A stretch of DNA of 40,971 nucleotides from Bdellovibrionales bacterium GWA2_49_15 (GCA_001769855.1 MEPP01000001.1:1-40971); one strand, 5' to 3'. Positions 18,374 through 25,907 are shown, counted from the first letter of the stretch. A program made the numbers and translations. The notes: generated by a model not told the origin, from the letters alone.

Positions 18374-18917
18374 AGATTTTGCAATCTGGCCTCCCTACAG
18401 GGCATTTTATGAAGAAAGTCTTCGCTCTAGAATAACTTCTGCTCTAAACTCAGTTGAAATAGTTAATAGCATAATCCAGACATTGCCAAACAAAGAGAAT
18501 CTCCCCGCTGACTGGCGAAGAATTTTGCTTGATGAAATGCAAAATATTGTGATTCAAGCAGGAGCAATTTCTAAATTTTTCTGGCCACCTCGTGATGGAG
18601 AAAAATCATTGCATAAAAAACGTGGTGAATATCTTCAGAAAATTTTCAAGGTTCAACAAAACTCCCCTTTAAAATCCCGAACTGTAAGAGATCATATTGA
18701 GCACTTTGATGAAAAACTTGATCGTTACTTACAAATTCCTATCGCTGGGCACATTTTCCCTGAATTAGTCGCTTCTTTTGAACAGAGCGACGGTATCCCT
18801 CAACATATATTTAGAGGCTATTATTTAGATTCTTGCATTTTTCAAATTCTAAATGAAAAAATTGAAATCAATTCATTGGTTGAAGAGATTGTAAGAATTA
18901 ACGATTTAATGGCATGA
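18360..18917 (+). CDS. Second HEPN-like small protein, last gene of the operon
   Basis: The 185-residue product is helical and soluble with the motif VRDHIEHFDEKLDRY, giving Arg110-x4-His115, again an R-x(4-6)-H pattern. ATG 18360 overlaps the stop of the preceding gene and is preferred over a start at 18288 buried in it. It closes the seven-gene run from hsdR and ends only 7 bases from a convergent gene, with a long hairpin spanning both stops. Two adjacent HEPN-like genes of different length suggest a hetero-complex or a toxin and regulator pair. No specific family is recognised with certainty. Confidence 0.55.
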   Translation: MTTSEDFAIWPPYRAFYEESLRSRITSALNSVEIVNSIIQTLPNKENLPADWRRILLDEMQNIVIQAGAISKFFWPPRDGEKSLHKKRGEYLQKIFKVQQNSPLKSRTVRDHIEHFDEKLDRYLQIPIAGHIFPELVASFEQSDGIPQHIFRGYYLDSCIFQILNEKIEINSLVEEIVRINDLMA

Positions 18918-18953
18918 CTTGGAATCACTCAACGAGTGTTTCCAAGTCATGCC
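18911..18953. terminator. Long hairpin between convergent genes (bidirectional terminator candidate)
   Basis: GGCATGACTTGGAA (18911-18924) pairs perfectly with TTCCAAGTCATGCC (18940-18953), and inside it CACTC-AAC-GAGTG forms a second stem. The hairpin covers the stop of the operon above and the last codons of the minus-strand gene at 18925. There is no T-run on the plus side, so it may act as a barrier or stability element as much as a terminator. Confidence 0.55.
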
Positions 18954-19362
18954 CCCAGTAATAAGTTGCTCCGTTATCAAACGAAATAATCTGTTCATCA
19001 GATTCAAGCTCTGATTCATACTCATCACGAGCGAATTTCCACGAGAGTGGATCTTGTGACTTCATAAGCTCAACGGTATCAAAGGTCATCCAGCCAACTT
19101 GAGTTTCTTCGGGATAGCAGGAGCGGATAGAATCTTCAAAAGCTTCATCAATATGGACTGGTGTAAGTTCTTCTTCGAGAATATGCTTAATGATCCAATC
19201 TGTACCATATTCGCATCCAACACCTTCAAGGTGGCGCATAAGATCGTCACTACGGCACCCAGGGCATACGCCTTTGGGGGCTTTGATGTAACAGCCGTAG
19301 CAGAATGGAATTGTGCGGTCAAAGGCAAGTTGTTCAAGTTTTTGTTGGATTTCAGATTTCAT
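18925..19362 (-). CDS. Plasmid/ICE-type zinc-ribbon protein of unknown function
   Basis: The 145-residue product has a four-cysteine zinc ribbon, CYGC (Cys21, Cys24) and CPGC (Cys33, Cys36), followed by DDLMRHLEGVGCEYGTDW and an acidic C-terminus with FDNGATYYWGHD. I recognise this as a conserved protein carried by plasmids and integrative elements of many proteobacteria, with no assigned function. The start at 19362 follows AAAGGAGACGTAAA; a longer frame from 19428 runs into the leader and is rejected. Upstream lies a structured leader (19411-19500) of the same kind as those in front of the two DUF2958 genes, so these genes may share a regulatory mechanism. Confidence 0.75.
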   Translation of the reverse strand: MKSEIQQKLEQLAFDRTIPFCYGCYIKAPKGVCPGCRSDDLMRHLEGVGCEYGTDWIIKHILEEELTPVHIDEAFEDSIRSCYPEETQVGWMTFDTVELMKSQDPLSWKFARDEYESELESDEQIISFDNGATYYWGHDLETLVE

Positions 19363-19410
19363 TTTACGTCTCCTTTGGAAATTGATTTTCATTTTGTTGT
19401 GAACCAGAAG

Positions 19411-19500
19411 GAGCGAAGTCGAGCGCATTTCAAGAAGAATCTCGGAGGGGCTCCCTCGGGGAGACCGTGATTGTTCTTGAAATGAAAGTGAGCGAAGTGG
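19411..19500 (-). ncRNA. Structured leader element, copy C
   Basis: CATTTCAAGAA (19426-19436) and TTCTTGAAATG (19474-19484) form an 11-bp stem around a G/C-rich centre with GGAG and CTCC runs. Direct copies of GCGAAGT flank it on both sides. The element lies 48 bases upstream of the gene starting at 19362, within its probable 5' leader. Compared with copies A and B, both stem arms have changed together while pairing is kept. It could be a cis-regulatory RNA or a processed small RNA. Confidence 0.6.
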
Positions 19501-19875
19501 ATGATAGAGTTCACATAATGAAAATGGCCCAATTTCAAAGGGCAGACGTAATACAAAACAACCTTGGATACACTAAAAATGTGCCCAAGCTTTGCTATTT
19601 TTCACTTTAGAAACTTTGCAGCAGTAAAGTGACAGTTTTAGCTTGTCCTCGGGAAGCCCCAACATTTTTTGAACGTTCTTCAGGATGGCGACCAATTTCA
19701 TTTGATATTGACACAAAGTTAATAAATTAATAATCTGGAAACGGTTTAAAGAAATATCCAGCCGCTCGCGGCCGTATAGGCCAAGGTGAAAATTTCTGTA
19801 ATGTCTCTAAAAGTCGAAACAACTTTTTCGGACTTCTTAATGCGAGCAAAGAAATAAAGTCCATAAGGAGTTGTT
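19501..19875. other. Intergenic region between divergent genes
   Basis: About 375 bases separate leader C from the gene at 19876. No coding frame is supported. The region must carry promoters for both directions. Just before 19876 there is an AAGGAG ribosome binding site. Otherwise nothing clear is seen. Confidence 0.3.
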
Positions 19876-20343
19876 ATGTTGTCTGCTACGCCCACCCCAG
19901 AGAGCCTTAAAAAGAAGGCAAAAGTTATCCGGAAATTCCTCAACGAAAAGTACAGTTTGGACATATCTCATGGCCACTGTATGGAATTGATCTCACAGCT
20001 ATTTGGCTTTAAAGACTGGAATACTGCTAAAGCTGAAATTTCTGCCTTTGAACGTTTGCAAGTTTTGGCATCTATAAGGGCAAGGACGACTAACGACGAT
20101 GAAATAGTTAAAGGTATGACGGTTGGCGAAATTAGGAAGGCCCTTGAGGGATGCGACGATTCTGCAACTGTCGATGCGGACTTTGAGTTCAGTCTTGGTG
20201 AGTTTATCAATTCACTCGAAGAACTCGCAAATCCTGAAGATACAATCCATCAGGAGTTTGCTGTCACAGCAATTGAAAAGTTTGATGAAAATTATGCAAA
20301 TATTAAACTAACGCTTAATTACGAAAATCTTTCGACATCCTGA
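19876..20343 (+). CDS. Glyoxalase-related N-terminal domain protein, element-associated
   Basis: Residues about 9-55 (LKKKAKVIRKFLNEKY, then HGHCMELISQLFGFKDWNTA) match the helical 'glyoxalase-related' domain (Glyoxalase_8 type) found at the N-terminus of many plasmid and ICE proteins; no metal-binding glyoxalase fold follows. The remainder is acidic with no known motif. Length 155 residues, ATG with AAGGAG seven bases upstream. The family has no established activity; it is often found beside antirestriction and DUF2958-type genes, which fits this neighbourhood. It is divergent from the zinc-ribbon gene. Confidence 0.65.
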   Translation: MLSATPTPESLKKKAKVIRKFLNEKYSLDISHGHCMELISQLFGFKDWNTAKAEISAFERLQVLASIRARTTNDDEIVKGMTVGEIRKALEGCDDSATVDADFEFSLGEFINSLEELANPEDTIHQEFAVTAIEKFDENYANIKLTLNYENLSTS

Positions 20344-20381
20344 AAGAGAGTACATTTCAAAGATTTTAAAACTCTCATCCT

Positions 20382-20401
20382 ATCTGCCTTCCTCTGAGGG
20401 C
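20382..20401. repeat. Left copy of an inverted repeat flanking a 0.9 kb module
   Basis: ATCTGCCTTCCTCTGAGGGC reads as the reverse complement of 21282-21304 apart from three extra bases in the right copy. The left copy itself can fold (CTGCC with GGCAG). The pair encloses two small minus-strand genes. Confidence 0.5.
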
Positions 20402-20494
20402 AGGTAGTGACCTTCCCATTGTCTTAATCAAGAGCGAAGACTTGGCACTCGCTACAGCTATCCTATTTCTAAATTAAAGTCTGGGTCAATTTCT

Positions 20495-20872
20495 TTAAAA
20501 TGTCCTAGCAATCCTTCTATCACCTCTGAACGTGAGCCTAATTCGACATCTATCACTTAATAGACTTAATACTTCCTCTACTGCTTGTACTAGCGCTTGA
20601 TTCTTATTAGAGCAGCCCGACCATTCTCCAATGTGTGTATGCCATCCGTTAGGCACAGATACGGTAACCTCATCGTTTGTAAAAAAGATATCGATATCAA
20701 AGCCTGTTTCTTTAGAACCATGGACAGTTATACGGTCAGCATACTTAGCGAATGTTAAATTAGGGATTATTTCTTTAATGTTCCTAAAAGTGGAGATCAT
20801 AAAATCCCAGTCATCTTCTACAAAATCGGGCAGAGCATTACTCTTTTTGTATCGAGCTGAACCTTTCTTCAA
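20495..20872 (-). CDS. Small membrane-anchored protein with no standard start codon
   Basis: The frame from a TTG at 20872 gives 125 residues, soluble and mixed, with no recognised family. The same frame stays open upstream to a stop at 20953-20951, and those 26 codons encode a clear hydrophobic helix (GSFVFGCVIIFLVIFINFLKK) that looks like a membrane anchor belonging to the protein. No ATG, GTG or TTG exists in that upstream stretch. Either translation starts at TTG 20872 inside the helix's end, or the gene has lost its start, or it uses ATT/ATA. The gene lies between the inverted repeats at 20382 and 21282. Confidence 0.45.
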   Translation of the reverse strand: MKKGSARYKKSNALPDFVEDDWDFMISTFRNIKEIIPNLTFAKYADRITVHGSKETGFDIDIFFTNDEVTVSVPNGWHTHIGEWSGCSNKNQALVQAVEEVLSLLSDRCRIRLTFRGDRRIARTF

Positions 20873-21063
20873 GAAATTAATGAAAATAACAAGAAAAATT
20901 ATTACACATCCGAAAACAAAGCTGCCTATGGCAAAATGGCAGTTGGATTTTTAAAGCTTGGAAGAATAAAAAAGACGATAGTCCCACATACAGCTATCGT
21001 AGATAATCCTTTGCGCATTTTCATCAGCTCACACTGGCCTATGCAGGTACTCGTTCGGAATCT

Positions 21064-21255
21064 TTACCACCATGGGCCACTGCCGAAAGTAACTTTTAGG
21101 TATGACCAAGTGACCGCCATCGTGAGTACGATGGCGATAGATATATACTGAACGATCCGAGTACGTTTTTTAGGCTCCTTAATTTTGAAATACATGATTA
21201 CTGGATATGCCAATAAACACGCGATAAGTATTACTGCCAATAAAAATGTCTTCAT
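21064..21255 (-). CDS. Small two-helix membrane protein (63 residues)
   Basis: The product has two hydrophobic segments, FLLAVILIACLLAYPVIMYF near the N-terminus and YISIAIVLTMAVTW in the second half, separated by a basic loop KEPKKRTR. ATG at 21255; no good ribosome binding site is seen. It is upstream of, and in line with, the membrane-anchored protein at 20495, and both lie within the inverted repeats. Function unknown. The two could act together, but this is only positional. Confidence 0.45.
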   Translation of the reverse strand: MKTFLLAVILIACLLAYPVIMYFKIKEPKKRTRIVQYISIAIVLTMAVTWSYLKVTFGSGPWW

Positions 21256-21281
21256 ACTGTGTTAATCAACCCACGCTGTTA

Positions 21282-21304
21282 GCCCTCAACGAGGGAAGGC
21301 AGAT
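21282..21304. repeat. Right copy of the inverted repeat flanking the 0.9 kb module
   Basis: The reverse complement reads ATCTGCCTTCC-CTCGT-TGAGGGC, matching the left copy at 20382-20401 except for three extra bases. CCCTC-AAC-GAGGG inside it forms a small hairpin. Positioned just upstream of the small membrane gene at 21255. Confidence 0.5.
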
Positions 21305-21470
21305 TATGTGCATATTCTCTTTATCATAGCAATTATAAACAGTTTTAGGCTAAAATGGTGGAGATATTTTAATTTTCCTGGATTCTATGTGAATAACTCA
21401 TACATCGTTTGTGCGATATAAATGTTGGAGGCGACATGTATCCTGAAATAGGTGGCGTAGAGAGTGAATT

Positions 21471-22151
21471 GTGATTCATATAGGGAAAAATGAAATAAGC
21501 AGGTTGATTTTTACAGTGCTTTTATTTTCTGGTTGTGCTCAGCATGTCACAACGAGAAATGAACTTCCCGTTATCAGCTTAGAAAAGCAAGTTGGCCCAG
21601 CAAAAAAGTCAGCATCTTTGCGCATTTCATATAATTTGGAGCCAGGAGATCGGGAAGATAGTTCTTTGACCAAATACGTAGCTCGCTTTCGAGAAAAGTA
21701 TTTGGAAGCAATGTCCGCTGATTATTTAAGGCGAACTAATTATTTGAATATTATTTCAGTCGGCAGCCGATCTGCGTTAGATCAATACAAGGCGAAACCA
21801 TCCCTTGATTTTGATAAGGACCTGGCAGATTATCGCATTCGAATAAAGGCTTCGGATAAAGTGATTTCAAGGACGATCTGGAATCTGGTTGGAAGAATTT
21901 TTACTTTTGGGGCCGTGTCAGAAGAACTTGAGGCGATTATCAGTATGGAGATTAAAGTTCGCAGCAGGGAGAATAAACTACTTAAGCGTTACCGATATGC
22001 CGAACGAATTAATTTCAAAGCAAGAGAGGGGTGTTTTTATTATTACCGTTTCCTTTATATGAATCTTAGTGTTTTTGAAAAACAATCTTTCATTTATCGC
22101 AATATGTTTGATCATTTTCTAAGAGATATTAAAAATGATGGACTCCTGTAA
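21471..22151 (+). CDS. Predicted lipoprotein, first of three
   Basis: A GTG start gives a 226-residue protein whose N-terminus ends in a lipobox LLFSGC, so it should be lipidated and anchored in the envelope. The mature part is basic and about 200 residues long with no recognised domain. The gene overlaps the next lipoprotein gene by 17 bases, showing a single operon of three envelope proteins. The start is weakly supported (AGAGAG upstream). A surface or periplasmic assembly is plausible; the genes were not recognised as any known secretion or conjugation system. Confidence 0.6.
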   Translation: MIHIGKNEISRLIFTVLLFSGCAQHVTTRNELPVISLEKQVGPAKKSASLRISYNLEPGDREDSSLTKYVARFREKYLEAMSADYLRRTNYLNIISVGSRSALDQYKAKPSLDFDKDLADYRIRIKASDKVISRTIWNLVGRIFTFGAVSEELEAIISMEIKVRSRENKLLKRYRYAERINFKAREGCFYYYRFLYMNLSVFEKQSFIYRNMFDHFLRDIKNDGLL

Positions 22152-22746
22152 GAAGTTGTTGTTTTGCATTTTATTCATGTCCTATGGATGTGCTGCATTC
22201 AATAATAGGTTATTGCCTCCTCTTGACCCAAGCAAAACCGGGAAGGCCTCTACACAAAAAACCATAGGATTTTTTGTCGATATAAAAAATTATATTTATA
22301 TTGGTGACAGGCGATATGAGTTTGTCGATCCGGAGCATGATGGTTTAATAATAAATGATATTGTTTCCAAGGAATTATTGAACTCCGGATATTTCACCGC
22401 TGCTGAGGCCGACAAGAAAAGTGTTGATTTAATTTTACTCATTAATGTTACTAAAAAAGATTCTATCTCGTGGTGGCATAGAGAGCCTAGCATGATGCTA
22501 AAGAGTCTTGCCTTGCTTCTTTTTCCAATTAAAGACACTTACTTTTGGGATTTCGAAATATTTATTTTGAACAGAGCGGGAAACAAATTGGCGGAATATC
22601 ACATACAAGATTCCTACAATATTTGGTCCTACTTCCTTTTGCTTCCCGTTGCCCCCTACTACACTATTAAAAAAGTAAAGTCTGCAGTGGTTGTCAATGC
22701 CATGCGAGAGCTTGTTAATAGAATGAAAGAAGAAAAAATCTTGTGA
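22135..22746 (+). CDS. Predicted lipoprotein, second of three
   Basis: The 203-residue product has a signal peptide ending in the lipobox MSYGC. A hydrophobic stretch near residues 121-130 (KSLALLLFPI) and another near 163-174 could insert in or lie on the membrane. The start is ATG 22135 or 22138, inside the previous gene. The pattern of a conserved TIGFFVDIKNY followed by a DLILLINVT strand recalls small envelope lipoproteins of unknown function. It ends two bases before the third gene. Confidence 0.6.
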   Translation: MMDSCKKLLFCILFMSYGCAAFNNRLLPPLDPSKTGKASTQKTIGFFVDIKNYIYIGDRRYEFVDPEHDGLIINDIVSKELLNSGYFTAAEADKKSVDLILLINVTKKDSISWWHREPSMMLKSLALLLFPIKDTYFWDFEIFILNRAGNKLAEYHIQDSYNIWSYFLLLPVAPYYTIKKVKSAVVVNAMRELVNRMKEEKIL

Positions 22747-22748
22747 TT

Positions 22749-23624
22749 ATGAAAAAACTATTAATCATATTGCCGTTAATCTTTAGTGCGTGCTCGGATA
22801 TTCCGTTGACCAAAAATGGTGCCAAAGTTACTACCTTGGACGGCGATGAAATCGAGAGTGAACAATATGAAATCATCGGGCAAGTACAAGAATCTGCTGA
22901 TAAGCAAGATTGCAATAATTCGTTGAGAAATATGGCCGCAGAAAATGGTGCTGAATATATTACACCTCCAAAATATGAGTATTTCGTTGCGCGAGTCACA
23001 GGATGCAAGGCGATTGCTGCCAAAGATTGCAGTGAAAATAAAAATTGCAGGGCCATTAAAGAAATAATTGATCGACCTGAAGCTTTGACGATTATTGAAA
23101 CTCCGACAGTAATAGAACCTTGGTTTATCCTTTTTGGATTTGGCTTCGGAGATAGTAGGTATTCAAGGAACTCAATTAACGCTATCCAAAATTTTACAGG
23201 GACAGAATATGATGATCTGTTAACTGTTCAATTTGGTGTTGAGTATTTGAAAACCTTACGTGGAAATTCTTCAGGGCTGGGAGCTTCTCTTTCGCAGACA
23301 CAGGAATCTTTTGAAACGAAGGATCGAGGTCTCTGGTTTTCATCGTTTCGACTTTTGAGTGCCGTTTTCTACAAATATTATGGTGGGCAAATTGGCAAAG
23401 GGATTTTTGCAAAATACCAACTTGGAATTTCAAATTACAGTTTAGATAAAGATGAGAAGACTTTTTTCGAAAGAACAGGGGCAAGTGGAGGTCTTGGTGT
23501 TGGTTGGGCCCATACCAGTAAGAACCTGGGGCGAAGTATTCTTTTTGATCTTGAAGGGCATTATCACTATTCAAGAGACATAAAAAAGGGAGACTACACT
23601 ATCAATATGTATTTAATGTTTTAA
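22749..23624 (+). CDS. Lipoprotein with DUF4156-like start and barrel-like C-terminus
   Basis: The 291-residue product starts MKKLLIILPLIFSAC, a lipoprotein signal. The first half resembles DUF4156-type lipoproteins (YEIIGQVQESADKQDC, then NMAAENGAEYI), with several cysteines (CNN, GCK, DCSENKNC) that could form disulfides. The second half alternates aromatic and glycine-rich strands and ends in YTINMYLMF with a terminal Phe, like an outer-membrane beta-barrel. ATG 22749 is preferred; a GTG at 22743 also fits. Third gene of the operon. A dyad at 23666-23720 lies downstream. Confidence 0.6.
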   Translation: MKKLLIILPLIFSACSDIPLTKNGAKVTTLDGDEIESEQYEIIGQVQESADKQDCNNSLRNMAAENGAEYITPPKYEYFVARVTGCKAIAAKDCSENKNCRAIKEIIDRPEALTIIETPTVIEPWFILFGFGFGDSRYSRNSINAIQNFTGTEYDDLLTVQFGVEYLKTLRGNSSGLGASLSQTQESFETKDRGLWFSSFRLLSAVFYKYYGGQIGKGIFAKYQLGISNYSLDKDEKTFFERTGASGGLGVGWAHTSKNLGRSILFDLEGHYHYSRDIKKGDYTINMYLMF

Positions 23625-23808
23625 AAAATTACTCACTGATGCAATAAATTTTAAAGAGAATTTCTGTTCGCTCCACCGGCAAAATCAGAATGCTTTTCTT
23701 AACGATTTTGTTGGCGGAACCTGCTAGAGTGCATCTCCTTGTGACAGAAGAGCATGGCAACGATAATATAGCAAGATTGGAAGTTGGCCTGGGACTGAGA
23801 GGAATAAG

Positions 23809-24717
23809 ATGGCGATCATTTTTGGCGAAATTGATTGTTTAAAAAATTTGATCGATATCTTGAAGATTAGTGGGGTTAACGACAAAAAGTCGCTCGACGA
23901 TATCATTACGTTCAAGAATGTTTGCGATGATAAAGTCAAAAAAGCCGAAGCTACCGCACGACACGAGCACCATCTTAAACTGACCCGACAAAAGGAAATG
24001 ATTACACAGCATATTGCGGAGCGGACGATCGCTCGATCAACAGAATCGTATTTGCGGAAGCTTTTTCAATCTATGGTCTCCGGATTCAGACTGTTTAGGC
24101 TAAAAAGAGAATTGAACAGACTTGAGAGAAAGTCAGAGGAGATCATTCACAAAAAGATTTCTCAAATGGCGGGGTCCTTTTTTAAGGCAAAATGTCTACT
24201 CGATTCTAATTATGCTTTGATTCAAGGTGCCTCTGGAGAACAGCAGGCCCTAGATGAACTAAGGAAGCTTCCTGATTCTTACAACGTAATCAACAATGTT
24301 CAACTGCGCTTTTCGAAACCTATTTATAACCCAAGGTCTCGACAAAGAATTTATACTATACAAGCTGATCACGTAGTGCTTGGCCCATCGGGTGTCTTTC
24401 TTATCGAGACTAAGAATTGGTCCAATGGTACAATAAAAAAAACGACTACCTTTACCGCATTTGACCAAGTGAAGCGAACTAACTTTGCCCTCTATTGCTA
24501 TCTTAATCCAAGAACGAATGGCCTATTTTCATTGTTCTCTAAGTCAAAAAAAATAACTGTAAGAAGTGTTCTTCTGATGACAGGTCAAACCACAGAGGAA
24601 AGAGATCCCTTCGTTAAAGTCGTTAGCCTCTTTGAATTAATTAGCTATATTACTTACTTTCCTCCGGTGATAAAAGAACTAGAGATTAAGAAAGTTTTGA
24701 ACAAACTATTGTGTTAG
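23809..24717 (+). CDS. NERD-domain nuclease-related protein
   Basis: The 302-residue product has a charged coiled N-terminal half (two long basic helices with RLKRELNRLERK) and a C-terminal NERD domain: GASGEQQALDEL with Glu144, a strand containing Asp187 in ADHVVLGP, and the ETKNW motif with Glu200 and Lys202. This is the PD-(D/E)XK-like arrangement of the NERD family, which occurs in DNA-processing and defence proteins. ATG follows GAGAGGAATAAG. It is a single gene with no obvious partner, lying between the lipoprotein operon and the DUF2958 cassette. A nuclease role in defence is inferred from the family and neighbours. Confidence 0.75.
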   Translation: MAIIFGEIDCLKNLIDILKISGVNDKKSLDDIITFKNVCDDKVKKAEATARHEHHLKLTRQKEMITQHIAERTIARSTESYLRKLFQSMVSGFRLFRLKRELNRLERKSEEIIHKKISQMAGSFFKAKCLLDSNYALIQGASGEQQALDELRKLPDSYNVINNVQLRFSKPIYNPRSRQRIYTIQADHVVLGPSGVFLIETKNWSNGTIKKTTTFTAFDQVKRTNFALYCYLNPRTNGLFSLFSKSKKITVRSVLLMTGQTTEERDPFVKVVSLFELISYITYFPPVIKELEIKKVLNKLLC

Positions 24718-24814
24718 TAGATATTCATGTTATCGAACACCATTGTCCCCTAGCCTCGTATTCTGGTCAAAAAAAAGGTCTTTATCCGTCTTCACCTTTC
24801 ACCTGGGGATGGCG

Positions 24815-25126
24815 CTAGGCCCTATCCCAAAATTCTTGAACCTTGGCTTGTGAAAAATGAATATCTCGTTCGATGGTGAGACCAAAGGGTACTTTGAGCG
24901 ATTCAAGCTCCCTCAGCGAAAAAAACCCAAACTCCTTTTCATGAAGGTCAACGAGGCCGAAGAAAATAAAGTCATCCTCTTCCTGCTGGCCCTCAATAAC
25001 GTACCAGGTTCCAACGCCGCATGGATTGAAGAACTTGCAGACGACCTCTTTGTCTTTGAGGGCGATGGCCTCGGTGGCGTAAAGCTTGGGCAGTTGGTTT
25101 TTGATTGCTGAGGTCAGTAATTTCAT
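24815..25126 (-). CDS. DUF2958 protein, copy A
   Basis: The 103-residue product matches DUF2958, a small protein carried by many plasmids and ICEs: MKLLTSAIKNQLPKLY at the start, then VCKFFNPCGVGTWYV, FFGLVDLHEKEFGFFSL and RELESLKVPFGLTIERDIHF. No activity is established for the family. ATG 25126 with AAAGGAG is chosen; a longer frame reading through the leader is rejected because the leader shows one-base indels relative to copy B. It shares about two thirds of its residues with copy B at 33256-33594 and follows the same leader and membrane peptide. Confidence 0.85.
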   Translation of the reverse strand: MKLLTSAIKNQLPKLYATEAIALKDKEVVCKFFNPCGVGTWYVIEGQQEEDDFIFFGLVDLHEKEFGFFSLRELESLKVPFGLTIERDIHFSQAKVQEFWDRA

Positions 25127-25170
25127 CGTACAGCTCCTTTTGAAAAGTGATTGATTGTCATGCCAAAAGA

Positions 25171-25262
25171 GGTAACGAAGTCTTCCTGCACTCAAGGACA
25201 AAAATTGGGGGAGACCTCCAGGGGGAACCGATTTTTTCCTTGAGTGCAAAGGAAGCGAAGTG
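25171..25262 (-). ncRNA. Structured leader element, copy A
   Basis: TGCACTCAAGGA (25187-25198) pairs perfectly with TCCTTGAGTGCA (25237-25248), continued inward by AAAAATTGG (25200-25208) with CCGATTTTT (25228-25236) around GGGGGAGACC and GGGGGAACC runs. CGAAGT repeats flank the stem. It sits in the 146-base gap between the 44-residue membrane peptide and DUF2958, so it would be part of one transcript on the minus strand. Nearly identical to copy B and structurally like copy C. Confidence 0.65.
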
Positions 25263-25272
25263 AACACTTGGT

Positions 25273-25407
25273 CTAAACAATCAAAAGCACGAGCTTTAAA
25301 AAGAGCCAGATGAAATAAATTGCAAGCAAAGGAACCAATAATTGCAGGGAGCGAACTAAAATTCGCCCCCACAATATAATTACGAACATCAGCATGAGTG
25401 CGCTCAT
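25273..25407 (-). CDS. 44-residue hydrophobic membrane peptide, copy A
   Basis: Reads MSALMLMFVIILWGRILVRS, then LQLLVPLLAIYFIWLFLKLV and a short LLIV end: two hydrophobic segments around a WGRILVRS linker. GGGAG lies about twelve bases before the ATG, and the ATG is two bases after the stop of the regulator remnant. Copy B (33741-33875) has the same length; from the WGR motif on, the copies differ by three synonymous changes, two conservative ones (Val/Ile, Leu/Ile) and the stop codon. This pattern indicates selection on the protein. No function is known; small size and hydrophobicity fit a type I toxin-like or regulatory membrane peptide. Confidence 0.65.
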   Translation of the reverse strand: MSALMLMFVIILWGRILVRSLQLLVPLLAIYFIWLFLKLVLLIV

Positions 25408-25409
25408 AT

Positions 25410-25523
25410 TCAAAAACTCCCGAGGAGATTGTTGATAAGCTTCAATTTATCTTCTGGAAGACTCCGCATTTTTTGCATGCTCGCTTCAATTATTTCATCT
25501 TTGAGAAATTCTTCCGCATTGTT
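25410..25523 (-). pseudogene. C-terminal remnant of the double-HTH regulator
   Basis: About 37 codons ending ASMQKMRSLPEDKLKLINNL then LGSF and a stop match the end of the regulator at 33878-34513 (KIEHLDDTKLEIVKNLLGSL). The frame is closed upstream by a stop at 25526-25524 and has no start or HTH, so only the tail is left. It keeps the same two-base spacing to the membrane peptide. The rest of the gene appears deleted or replaced. Confidence 0.55.
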
Positions 25524-25907
25524 TTAAATCCCGGCAAATCAAGATTTAACTTATTCCCAAACTTTCCGTGTTCGCAGACCCCGAGTAAAATCCTACAGAA
25601 AACTGGCCAGAAACTGCGCGAGATGTTCCAAAATATATGCGAGGATATATCTGACATGTTTGCTTTATTATATTTGAACTCACTCTATTCAATATATTTT
25701 TCAAGTCATTAACAAGCAATCAAACGAACCAAAACAGGACCTGTTGATATTACTCTAGTGACCAAAGACCAAAGATATCGGAGAAAATAATATGAACGAT
25801 TTTCCTAATCATTTCAATAGTTAATACCGAATAATACTTTAACGTTTATTAATTCACTCAAAAGGAATGGCAAAGCATTACAGCGATGTCATTGACAACA
25901 TTCAAGC

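Noticed and set aside
23666..23720. Imperfect dyad GTTCGCTCC...GGCGGAAC considered as an integron attC site
   Set aside because: Arms are imperfect, no integrase is present and core GTTRRRY/RYYYAAC boxes are missing.
25127..25372. Longer DUF2958 start reading through the leader
   Set aside because: Copies A and B differ by one-base indels in this stretch, so the frame is not conserved; ATG 25126 has a proper ribosome binding site. The same applies to 33595-33840.
25398..25712. Plus-strand 104-codon frame
   Set aside because: The opposite strand carries the start of the membrane peptide and a regulator remnant that match copy B; the plus frame has no ribosome binding site and no counterpart at copy B.
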